This document shows positions 1 to 6,037 of a stretch of DNA of 6,810 bases, in pieces. Position 1 is the stretch's first letter. Every line of letters starts with the position of its first letter. The DNA comes from Anaerolineae bacterium (GTDB lineage Bacteria; Chloroflexota; Anaerolineae; JAADDB01). Both the position numbers and the translations under genes were made by a program. A model generated the notes under the pieces. It saw nothing but the letters and a program-made list of their open reading frames with translations, ran no database searches and was not told where the DNA came from. The stretch lies in contig WGAA01000057.1 of assembly GCA_015489285.1 (NCBI GenBank), positions 1 through 6,810 of the forward strand, written 5' to 3'.

Positions 1-1212
1 GACAGTCTTGACGGGAAGAAAGCGGTTGATGCCTTTCCCCATCAACCCCTCTTCCCCACCTGGTCTTTGGGTGAGCGTTTCTGGCAGCAGGTTCGTTTGT
101 GGCTGGAAGCGGCTCCATCGTCCCAGGAGCTGGTGGATGTTTCCCGGCGTTTGACGACCCATCTGGCGTTGCTCACAGGAGTGGGATTGGTCCTGCTCCT
201 GGTACACATGGGCGTGTTCTCCCCCTCCCACGCCGCGGTGGCGCCGAACAATGGGGGGGAGACGGCCCTTACACTAGAGAAGCCGGTACCGCCCCCGCCC
301 CCTGAACCTTCAGTGGTCCCCTTCGTGGCTTCGCCCGCGGAAGCCGTGCCCTTCTCGTCGGTTTCCTCCTCTTCGACCCACGTGCTGGCCCGTCGGCCCG
401 TGGCCCACACGACGGTGGTGGAACGTCCCCGCCGGACCATCGAGTACTACGAGGTTCAGCCGGGGGACACGGTGTGGGGTATCGCCAAGAAGTTCGGGCT
501 GAAGCCGGAAACGGTGGAGTGGGCCAACAGTTTGGAGTTGAACCCGGACCTGTTGCGCGTCGGACAGAAGCTGGTCATCCCGCCGGTGGACGGGGTGATT
601 CACATCGTCGAACCGGGGGATACCCTTTCCCGCCTGGCGCGGAAGTACAAGGTCAAGCCCGAGGACATCGTGGCGTATGAGCCCAACGGCTTGAAGAGCG
701 TGGACGACCCCTTGCCCGAGGGAAAGACGTTGATCATCCCCGGTGGGATTAAGCCCTTCGTGCGGCCGGTGGTGCGCATGTACAGCGGTCCGGTGCCCAA
801 GAACGCGACGCGTGGTACCGGAGCCTTTGTCTGGCCCGCGTCCGGCCGACTGACCTCCCTCTTCGGCCAGATCGTCTGTAGCCCCATGTACGGTTGTCGT
901 CCCCACATGGGCATCGACATCGCGGCGCCGGTGGGAACGCCGGTCGTTGCTTCGGACTCCGGGTACGTGGTGTACGCGGGGTGGGATAAGACGGGATACG
1001 GGAAGATCGTGGTGATCGACCACGGTAATGGGTTCACTACCGTCTACGCCCACCTGTATTCCATCCTCGTTCGCAAGGGGCAGAACGTGGCCCGGGGCCA
1101 ACGCATCGGGAGCATCGGGGCGACGGGGAACACGACAGGCCCCCACCTTCACTTCGAAATCCGGCAGCGGGGCCGCCAGCGCAATCCTCTCGGCTTCCTC
1201 CCCCGGCCGTAA
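1..1212 (+). CDS. LysM-containing M23 family metallopeptidase, membrane-anchored (5' end probably outside window)
   Basis: Likely zinc endopeptidase that cuts peptidoglycan cross-bridges at the cell surface, for growth or division, or an EnvC/NlpD-like activator. Numbering from the TTG at 67: a hydrophobic segment at about residues 33-51 looks like a signal anchor; a Pro-rich stretch (about 74-82) and a Ser-rich stretch follow; LysM domains lie at about 127-171 and 178-225, each with a 'PGDT' motif; the M23 domain covers about 255-378. The zinc and catalytic residues are present: H280 and D284 (HMGID), H329 (YAHL), and H360 and H362 (GPHLHFE), so the enzyme should be active. C271 and C277, just before the first zinc ligand, could form a disulfide. 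The only start codon visible in frame is TTG at 67, with no Shine-Dalgarno sequence before it. The frame is open back to base 1 (22 further codons), so the true start is probably left of the window. The stop is TAA at 1210-1212, convergent with the PBP gene. Family sure; start and cleaved bond not known. Confidence 0.9.
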   Translation, partial: DSLDGKKAVDAFPHQPLFPTWSLGERFWQQVRLWLEAAPSSQELVDVSRRLTTHLALLTGVGLVLLLVHMGVFSPSHAAVAPNNGGETALTLEKPVPPPPPEPSVVPFVASPAEAVPFSSVSSSSTHVLARRPVAHTTVVERPRRTIEYYEVQPGDTVWGIAKKFGLKPETVEWANSLELNPDLLRVGQKLVIPPVDGVIHIVEPGDTLSRLARKYKVKPEDIVAYEPNGLKSVDDPLPEGKTLIIPGGIKPFVRPVVRMYSGPVPKNATRGTGAFVWPASGRLTSLFGQIVCSPMYGCRPHMGIDIAAPVGTPVVASDSGYVVYAGWDKTGYGKIVVIDHGNGFTTVYAHLYSILVRKGQNVARGQRIGSIGATGNTTGPHLHFEIRQRGRQRNPLGFLPRP

Positions 1213-1235
1213 GGAGGTACAGGCCGGGGTACTCC
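1213..1235. repeat. Small imperfect inverted repeat between convergent genes
   Basis: The two convergent stop codons are separated by only 24 bp, and nearly all of it can form a hairpin. The arms are GGAG(G)TAC at 1213-1220 and GTACTCC at 1229-1235: seven pairs with one bulged G (1217) and an 8-nt loop. A bidirectional terminator would be expected here, but there is no T-run on either strand, so intrinsic termination is not supported. It could help termination, protect 3' ends, or be chance. Confidence 0.25.
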
Positions 1236-1236
1236 C

Positions 1237-3936
1237 CTACTTTCGGGCCCCCACGGGCTTGGCCGCCACGGTCGGTGTGGGCGTCGGCGTGGGGGTCGCC
1301 GTGGGCGTAGGGGTTGGGGTGGCCGTGGGCGTTGGCGTGTAACAGGCCGTACTCCTGCACTTCAGCCAGATGTGGGTCTCCGTGGTATAGGTGTGGCCCG
1401 TCCGGTCCCTGACTTCCAGGCGGATGGTGTAAGGTCCTTCTTTGAGCCCTCGCGTGTTCCACCGCGCCAGTTCCCCCTCCTCCACATCCCCGCCGACGAC
1501 CTGCGCGATGAGCCCATAGGCCAGAGGATGGTGCGTCTCCCCGTAGAGGACCTTGTATTCCACGCCGTAGGGAACGTGGGCGCTGCCCACGATGGAGATG
1601 GGCCCCCAGGTGGTTTCCCCCTCCTGAGGGCGAAGAATGCGGACCTGGGGCGGGAAGCACGTGGATGAGACGTCCCGGGGCGGTTGCGGGATGCCGTGTT
1701 TTTCCGCCCATTCCCGGTACGGTTCGGGATAGACGAGGAATTCCCGTTCCTCCACCAGGTGGTCCGGGCACCCCTCGGGCGCCCGTTGGCCGCTGATGGT
1801 GTCGATTCGTACCCGCCGGTGAAGGTCGAATTCGGGGCCGAAGGGCTGCTGGGGCGGCACGAAGACATCCTGCATCCGTTCGGGGCACGCTTCCGAGGGG
1901 CGGGTGCCCGTGTCCCGGCATATCTCGTAGAAGGTCACGCCCGCGGGGACGGGGAAATCCTTGGGCGGGATGTCCCGCAGGATGTGTTGCATCACGTCGT
2001 GCCAGATGGGGCCGGCCCCGCTCACGCCGGACACGTGCTTCATGGGGGTGTAGTCCGCGTTGCCCACCCACACGCCGACGACCACATCCGGGGTGTAGCC
2101 GATGGTCCAGTTGTCCACGAAATCGTTGGTCGTCCCCGTCTTCACCGCCGCGGGGCGGTCCAGCTCCAGGGGGTTGTGGGGGCCGAACGCGGGGAGCCGC
2201 GCCCGATTGTCGCTGAGGATGCTGGTGATCTGGTAGACGAATCGGGGGTCCACGGCGCGGACCGGGCGGGCGGCCGCGCGCAGGCGGGAGGCCCAGCTCA
2301 CCGCGGGCGGATGGGCCTCCGGACGGCAGGCGTCGATCTCCGGGTTGTCCACGAAGACCTCGAGGAGTTCGCCGCGCATGTTGCGCACGCAGAGGAAGGG
2401 GGTCGCGGGCACGTATTCCCCCCCGTTGGCCAGGGTGGCGTACGCGTTCGTCATCTCCAGGAGGGGGACTTCACCGCCCCCCAGGGTGAGGGAAAGGCCG
2501 TAATCGTCCCGGGTCAGGGTGGTGATGCCCACGCGGCGGGCCATGTCCTTGAGGCGTTCGATGCCGATGTGTTGCAGCGCGTGGACCGCGGGGATGTTGT
2601 AGGAGTTGGCGAGGGCCGTGCGCACGGTGACAAGGCCGTGCTCTTTGCCGTCGTAGTTTCGCGGCACGTATGGCCCGTTGGGGTCGGGGAATTCCGTTTC
2701 GATGTCGGGAAGGAGGGTGGCCGGGTTCCATCCCCCGGGGGGCAGAACGGGGGAGGCAAGCGCCTTCATGGCCTGGGGGGAGAGGGGAGGCATCTCGAAC
2801 GCGGCCAGGTAGGTGAAGGGTTTGATGGAGGAGCCCGGCTGCCGCGGGACGAGAGCCATGTTGATCTGGCCGTCGATGTGGGGGTCGTTGTAGTCCAGAC
2901 TGCCCATCATGGCCAGGATCTCCCCCGTGTGGGGCCGCAGGACGACGACGGCCGCGTTGTGGACGTTGTGCCCCTCGAGCCGGGCAATGTGGGCTCGGGC
3001 AATGGATTCGACCTGCTTCTGCAGGTCCAGGTCCAGGGTGGTGTACACCTGAAGACCCCCGCCGTAGACCAGTTCCGGCCCGTAGCGCTTTTCCAGCTCC
3101 TGGCGCACGTAGAGGACGAAGTGGGGCGCTTCGAAGGAGACGTGGGGCGGAACCAGCTCCCACGGTTCAGCGAACGCGGCGTCTGCCTGCTCCCGGGTGA
3201 TGTACCCGTGCTTGACCATGAGGTTGAGGACGACCTTCTGGCGGGCTTTGGCGCCCTTAGGGTTGGTGTAGGGGTCGTAGTAGGTGGGCGCCTGGATGAG
3301 CCCTGCCAGCAGGCTGGCCTGGGCCAGGGTGAGTTCCTTGGCCGATTTTCCGAAGAAGACCCGAGCCGCGGCCTCCGCGCCGTACGCGGACCGCCCGAAG
3401 TACACCCGGTTGAGGTACATCTCCAGGATGGTATCCTTGTCGTAGCGGCGGTTGACCTCCGTCGCCAGGATGATCTCCTTCACCTTGCGCTTGAAGGTGC
3501 GCTCCGGTGAGAGGAGGGTGAGCTTCACCAGCTGCTGGACGATGGTGCTCCCCCCGCTGACGAATTCCTTTTCCTTCCAGGCCAGGTAGAGGGCACGGGC
3601 AATGCCCACCGGGTCGACTCCAGGATGTTTGTAGAAGTTCGCGTCCTCGGTGGCGATGACCGCTTCGATGAGGAAGGGGGAGATTTCCTCCAGGGGGACG
3701 AGGGTGTGAAGCCCTTCGTCGGGGTTGAAGACCTGGTTGAGCAGGCGGCCGTGACGGTCGTAGATGCGCGTGGTCACGTGACCCGTGGCCCGCCGCCGGA
3801 TCTGGTCGACGGGGGGAAGGGTGGAGACGACCCGGGCGTAAGCGGCCAGGGCGCCTCCCACCGTGAGGAAGAGGAGGGACAGACCGATGACGATCCCGAC
3901 CACGTAAGCTCGCATCCACCGGCGCATGTTCTCCAC
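1237..3936 (-). CDS. Class A penicillin-binding protein (PBP1A/1C type): bifunctional peptidoglycan glycosyltransferase/transpeptidase
   Basis: Polymerises lipid II into glycan strands and cross-links stem peptides on the outer face of the membrane. The 899-residue protein has an N-terminal membrane anchor (about 10-37). The GT51 domain (about 65-245) has catalytic E97 in the EDANF motif, GGSTIVQQ at 128-135, RKVKE at 150-154 and E172 in ILEMYLN. The transpeptidase domain (about 325-650) has SxxK with S369 as nucleophile and K372, SYN at 445-447 and KTGT at 599-602. All key residues are intact. After a Cys-containing connector (C673, C684, C723, C760), an Ig-like or PBP1C-C-terminal-like domain spans about 765-860, then a Thr/Pro tail to residue 889 and a short basic end. 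The GTG start is chosen because GGGAGG lies 7 nt upstream; an in-frame ATG three codons later is possible. The stop is TAG. It lies 78 bp downstream of ade on the same strand and could be read through from it. The Thr/Pro tail is the odd feature, being longer than in textbook PBP1A or 1C. Family assignment is very secure; the subclass is less so. Confidence 0.96.
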   Translation of the reverse strand: MENMRRWMRAYVVGIVIGLSLLFLTVGGALAAYARVVSTLPPVDQIRRRATGHVTTRIYDRHGRLLNQVFNPDEGLHTLVPLEEISPFLIEAVIATEDANFYKHPGVDPVGIARALYLAWKEKEFVSGGSTIVQQLVKLTLLSPERTFKRKVKEIILATEVNRRYDKDTILEMYLNRVYFGRSAYGAEAAARVFFGKSAKELTLAQASLLAGLIQAPTYYDPYTNPKGAKARQKVVLNLMVKHGYITREQADAAFAEPWELVPPHVSFEAPHFVLYVRQELEKRYGPELVYGGGLQVYTTLDLDLQKQVESIARAHIARLEGHNVHNAAVVVLRPHTGEILAMMGSLDYNDPHIDGQINMALVPRQPGSSIKPFTYLAAFEMPPLSPQAMKALASPVLPPGGWNPATLLPDIETEFPDPNGPYVPRNYDGKEHGLVTVRTALANSYNIPAVHALQHIGIERLKDMARRVGITTLTRDDYGLSLTLGGGEVPLLEMTNAYATLANGGEYVPATPFLCVRNMRGELLEVFVDNPEIDACRPEAHPPAVSWASRLRAAARPVRAVDPRFVYQITSILSDNRARLPAFGPHNPLELDRPAAVKTGTTNDFVDNWTIGYTPDVVVGVWVGNADYTPMKHVSGVSGAGPIWHDVMQHILRDIPPKDFPVPAGVTFYEICRDTGTRPSEACPERMQDVFVPPQQPFGPEFDLHRRVRIDTISGQRAPEGCPDHLVEEREFLVYPEPYREWAEKHGIPQPPRDVSSTCFPPQVRILRPQEGETTWGPISIVGSAHVPYGVEYKVLYGETHHPLAYGLIAQVVGGDVEEGELARWNTRGLKEGPYTIRLEVRDRTGHTYTTETHIWLKCRSTACYTPTPTATPTPTPTATPTPTPTPTVAAKPVGARK
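1270..1338 (-). repeat. Low-complexity repeat encoding a Thr/Pro tract (TPTPTATP type)
   Basis: A GTGGGC-like hexamer, seen on the + strand with wobble changes, repeats over 69 bp and encodes residues 867-889 of the PBP, alternating Thr and Pro with two Ala substitutions. Such tracts usually act as extended, often glycosylated spacers between extracytoplasmic domains. Here no domain follows, only about ten residues, so it forms a C-terminal tail. Tandem hexamers can change copy number without shifting the reading frame. Confidence 0.8.
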
Positions 3937-3943
3937 CCGAACG

Positions 3944-3949
3944 CCTCCC
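3944..3949 (-). promoter_or_regulatory. Ribosome-binding site of the PBP gene, in the ade-PBP gap
   Basis: GGGAGG on the - strand, 7 nt before the GTG at 3936, supports GTG rather than the ATG at 3927 as the start. The rest of the 78-bp gap (3937-4014) holds a TAGAAT hexamer (- strand, 3962-3967) that could be a -10 element, but no -35 match lies 16-18 bp upstream of it. I see no terminator hairpin with a T-run after ade, so readthrough from ade is plausible. Confidence 0.65.
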
Positions 3950-4014
3950 GCTTCTTCCGAGATTCTACGCGTTATCCCGACGTCGGTGGTGGTGCGAAGG
4001 TTCCCACCCCTCTT

Positions 4015-5724
4015 TCACCCCAGGAACAGGTCGACGATGCGAAAGGCGTCCACGTCCACGAGACCGTGGTCGGTGAGTTTCAGGTGCGGGATGACTTCCA
4101 GGGCCATGAAGCTCATGGCCATGAACGGGTCGTGGAGGGGGCTCCCCAGCTCATGGGCGGCCGCCCCCAGTCGGTCGTATCCCCGGCGGACGTCTTCGAT
4201 GGGGCGGTCGGACATGAGGCCCGCGACCGGAAGGGGCAGTTGGGCCACGATGTGCTCCCCTACGGCCACGGCCAATCCACCCCCCATCTCCCCCACGGCC
4301 CGCGCGGCCGTCATCATGGAACGGTCGTCCGCGCCGATGACGACCAGGTTGTGATGGTCGTGGGCGACGGTCCCGGCGAGGGCGCCTCGCTTCAACCCGA
4401 ATCCCCGGATGAATCCCAGGCCCATGCGCCCCGAGGCCCGATGCCGGTCGATCACGGCCATTTTCAGGAGATCCCGTTGCGGGTCGGCCACCACTTCCCC
4501 CCCGTCCACCTGGGCGTCCATGACCAGGTGTTCGGTAACGAGCTGGTCGGGGATGTGGCCGATGACCCGGATGCGGGTCCCGCGCGCGGGGATGCGGAAG
4601 TTCACCGCGTCCCAGGCGACGTGCATACTGGGGGGCGACGAGGGCACGTCCGGGACGACGGTCTCGGGCCGTAGGGCGCGGTTCTGGGCAACGACGCGGC
4701 CCCCCGCGAGGACGAGGGTCGGTTCCGGTCGCCGGAGGTCGGGGAAGACGATGAGGTCGGCCCGTTTGCCCGGCGCGATGCCTCCCCGGTCGTGGAGGCG
4801 GAAGTATTCGGCCGGGTTCAGGGTGGCCATGCGCAGCGCGATAATGGGGTCGACCCCTTCCTCGATGGCCACGCGCACCATCATGTCGATGGACCCCGCG
4901 TCCAGGAGGTCCCCCGGCTGGCGGTCGTCCGTGCAAAAACAGAGGCGTCGGTGGGTGCGTTCGTTGACCAGGGGGAGGAGGGAGCGCAGGTTGCGGGCGT
5001 TGGTGGCTTCCCGGATGAAGATGTACATGCCCCGGCGGAGTTTTTCCTCGGCTTCCTCCACGGTCGTGGACTCGTGGTCCGAGCCGATGCCCGCGGCCAC
5101 GTAGGCGTTGAGGTGTTTCCCCGTGAGACCGGGGCAGTGTCCGTCGATGACCTTGTCTTGGAAGAGGCGGAGTTTGGCCAGGACGTCGGCATCCCCGAAG
5201 ACGGTTCCGGGGAAGTTCATCATTTCGGCCAGGCCGAGGACGCGCGGTTCCTCCAGGAGGGGACGAAGGTCGTCCGCGCTCAGGGTGGCTCCGTTGGTCT
5301 CCATGGGCGTTGCAGGGACGCAGGAGGGGGCCATGACGTAGACGCTGAGGGGAAGGTCGCGCGAGGCCTGGAGCATGTAGCGGATGCCGTCGAGGCCGTG
5401 AACGTTGGCGATCTCGTGGGGGTCGGTGATGACGGTGGTAATCCCCCGGGGAAGGACGGCCCGGGCAAATTCGGGTGGGGTCACGAGGGAGCTTTCGATG
5501 TGGACGTGCGCGTCGATGAGGCCCGGGGCCACGTAGGCGCCGTCCAGGTCCACCTCTTCGTGGGCCGTGTATCCCGGACCCAGGGCCACGATGGCGTCCT
5601 GGTGGATGATGACGTCGGTGTGCTCGATGTCTCCGGTGTAGACGTTGATGACTCGGGCGTTGCGAAGGGCAAGGGTGGCAGGCTCGTCTCCACGAGCAAC
5701 GGCGAGGCGTTTTTCTAACCGCAT
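4015..5724 (-). CDS. ade: Adenine deaminase
   Basis: Cytoplasmic amidohydrolase converting adenine to hypoxanthine and ammonia in purine salvage or catabolism. The 569-residue product matches the usual bacterial Ade length (roughly 570-600). Signature residues: HVHIESS with metal ligands H73 and H75, TDPHE at 100-104, H196 in DGHCPG, H217 in SDHEST, the REATNARN stretch at 238-245, and CTDD at 264-267. An 'APGKRADLIV' strand closes the amidohydrolase part (about 317-326). The C-terminal Ade-specific region has HDHHN at 455-459 and a conserved-looking 'GGGLAV' at 481-486. I chose ATG 5724 because AGGAGGT stands 7 nt upstream. A longer frame from a TTG at 5838 would run across the ade promoter and has no RBS. 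The stop is TGA at 4015-4017. It faces away from the substrate-binding-protein gene and precedes the PBP gene on the same strand. No key residue is missing. Other amidohydrolases (dihydroorotase, imidazolonepropionase) are excluded by the Ade-specific C-terminus. Confidence 0.97.
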   Translation of the reverse strand: MRLEKRLAVARGDEPATLALRNARVINVYTGDIEHTDVIIHQDAIVALGPGYTAHEEVDLDGAYVAPGLIDAHVHIESSLVTPPEFARAVLPRGITTVITDPHEIANVHGLDGIRYMLQASRDLPLSVYVMAPSCVPATPMETNGATLSADDLRPLLEEPRVLGLAEMMNFPGTVFGDADVLAKLRLFQDKVIDGHCPGLTGKHLNAYVAAGIGSDHESTTVEEAEEKLRRGMYIFIREATNARNLRSLLPLVNERTHRRLCFCTDDRQPGDLLDAGSIDMMVRVAIEEGVDPIIALRMATLNPAEYFRLHDRGGIAPGKRADLIVFPDLRRPEPTLVLAGGRVVAQNRALRPETVVPDVPSSPPSMHVAWDAVNFRIPARGTRIRVIGHIPDQLVTEHLVMDAQVDGGEVVADPQRDLLKMAVIDRHRASGRMGLGFIRGFGLKRGALAGTVAHDHHNLVVIGADDRSMMTAARAVGEMGGGLAVAVGEHIVAQLPLPVAGLMSDRPIEDVRRGYDRLGAAAHELGSPLHDPFMAMSFMALEVIPHLKLTDHGLVDVDAFRIVDLFLG

Positions 5725-5731
5725 GGTCAAG

Positions 5732-5738
5732 ACCTCCT
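5732..5738 (-). promoter_or_regulatory. Ribosome-binding site of ade
   Basis: AGGAGGT on the - strand is a near-perfect anti-16S match, 7 nt before ATG 5724. It decides the start: the 38 extra codons of the open frame upstream have no comparable site. Confidence 0.9.
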
Positions 5739-5752
5739 GAGCGGATTTTCTC

Positions 5753-5781
5753 ATTCTAGGCCAGGTGAAGGGGAAGAGCAA
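5753..5781 (-). promoter_or_regulatory. Probable promoter of ade
   Basis: On the - strand, TTGCTC (5776-5781) and TAGAAT (5753-5758) are separated by 17 bp. The -10 matches TATAAT at 5 of 6 positions, the -35 matches TTGACA only at TTG. Transcription would begin at about 5746, giving a leader of some 20 nt that just holds the AGGAGGT site. The placement is convincing, the -35 is weak. Confidence 0.45.
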
Positions 5782-5794
5782 ACGGGAAGTTTCG

Positions 5795-5808
5795 ATGGGA
5801 GATCCCAT
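5795..5808. promoter_or_regulatory. Palindrome between the divergent promoters (possible operator)
   Basis: ATGGGA and TCCCAT form perfect 6-bp arms around a 2-bp centre. The site lies 13 bp upstream of the ade -35 and 23 bp upstream of the right-facing -35, a position suited to a dimeric regulator acting on one or both genes. Six-bp arms can also arise by chance. Confidence 0.3.
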
Positions 5809-5831
5809 TCCCACGCCTGCCGCGCGGCCGT

Positions 5832-5859
5832 TTGACAATATTCATGTGTGCACTATACT
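5832..5859 (+). promoter_or_regulatory. Strong sigma70-type promoter for the substrate-binding-protein gene
   Basis: A perfect TTGACA (5832-5837), a 16-bp spacer and TATACT (5854-5859, 5 of 6 matches to TATAAT). The surroundings are AT-rich within otherwise GC-rich DNA. The start of transcription would be near 5866, leaving a leader of about 170 nt before the ATG at 6038, which contains two inverted repeats. This is the best promoter in the window and suggests high expression, as is common for periplasmic-type binding proteins. Confidence 0.8.
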
Positions 5860-5887
5860 ATTGGAAGGTTATCGTTCCCCCTAAGTT

Positions 5888-5919
5888 TGCTAAACCGAAT
5901 ATGAGGCTATGGTTTAGCA
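5888..5919 (+). repeat. Inverted repeat 1 in the leader (9-bp perfect arms)
   Basis: TGCTAAACC at 5888-5896 and GGTTTAGCA at 5911-5919 are perfect reverse complements around a 14-nt loop. It begins about 22 nt after the predicted transcript start, so it may fold in the RNA or bind a dimeric regulator as DNA. No T-run follows, so it is not a typical terminator. Confidence 0.7.
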
Positions 5920-5936
5920 CATCCAGTCGGTCGATG

Positions 5937-5994
5937 GCCTGACAAATCGGGCTCCTATGTTCGCCGGGTTGGACATGGGCTCGATTTGTCAGGC
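5937..5994 (+). repeat. Inverted repeat 2 in the leader (13-bp perfect arms, long hairpin)
   Basis: GCCTGACAAATCG at 5937-5949 and CGATTTGTCAGGC at 5982-5994 pair perfectly. Pairing continues inward: 5950-5951 with 5980-5981 (one G-T), a 2-nt bulge at 5952-5953, then CCTATG (5954-5959) with CATGGG (5974-5979). The stem is therefore about 21 pairs with one bulge and at most a 14-nt loop. It ends 43 nt before the ATG. No T-run follows it, so an attenuator of the ordinary kind is not indicated. It could be an RNA regulatory or stability element, a DNA operator, or a REP-like dispersed palindrome. I recognise no known riboswitch family. Confidence 0.75.
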
Positions 5995-6022
5995 AAGCCA
6001 ATGAACGTCAGTCGAATCCAAA

Positions 6023-6031
6023 AGGAGGAGG
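6023..6031 (+). promoter_or_regulatory. Ribosome-binding site of the substrate-binding-protein gene
   Basis: AGGAGGAGG gives two overlapping AGGAGG registers, 9 and 6 nt before ATG 6038. A GTG directly before the ATG, in frame, could also start translation and would add one residue. Confidence 0.85.
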
Positions 6032-6037
6032 AGAGTG

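Noticed and set aside
1260..1342. Repeats at 1270-1338 and 6155-6208 as CRISPR-like or minisatellite non-coding DNA
   Set aside because: Both are in-frame low-complexity coding repeats (Thr/Pro tract and TKAPEA units) without unique spacers.
1037..2071. 344-codon - strand frame overlapping the PBP gene and the end of the M23 gene
   Set aside because: It overlaps the PBP in another frame on the same strand and is antisense to the M23 catalytic region. Its Arg/Gly/Pro-rich product resembles no family.
1684..3510. 608-codon open frame on the + strand opposite the PBP gene
   Set aside because: It lies wholly antisense to a gene with intact GT51 and transpeptidase motifs, has a Gly/Val/Asp/His-rich composition typical of the complement of GC-rich coding DNA, and shows no recognisable domain.
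3625..5718. Long + strand open frames (3625-4674 and 4792-5718) opposite the PBP start and ade
   Set aside because: They are antisense shadows of two well-supported genes with biased composition and no domain; 3625-4674 also crosses a gene boundary.
5725..5838. N-terminal extension of adenine deaminase to the TTG at 5838
   Set aside because: It would run over the probable ade promoter and reach the right-facing -35 box, has no RBS, and makes the protein 38 residues longer. ATG 5724 has AGGAGGT at ideal spacing.
5937..5994. Intrinsic (rho-independent) terminator or insertion-sequence end
   Set aside because: The stem is AT/GC mixed with no following T-run, and there is no transposase frame or flanking target-site duplication that I can see.
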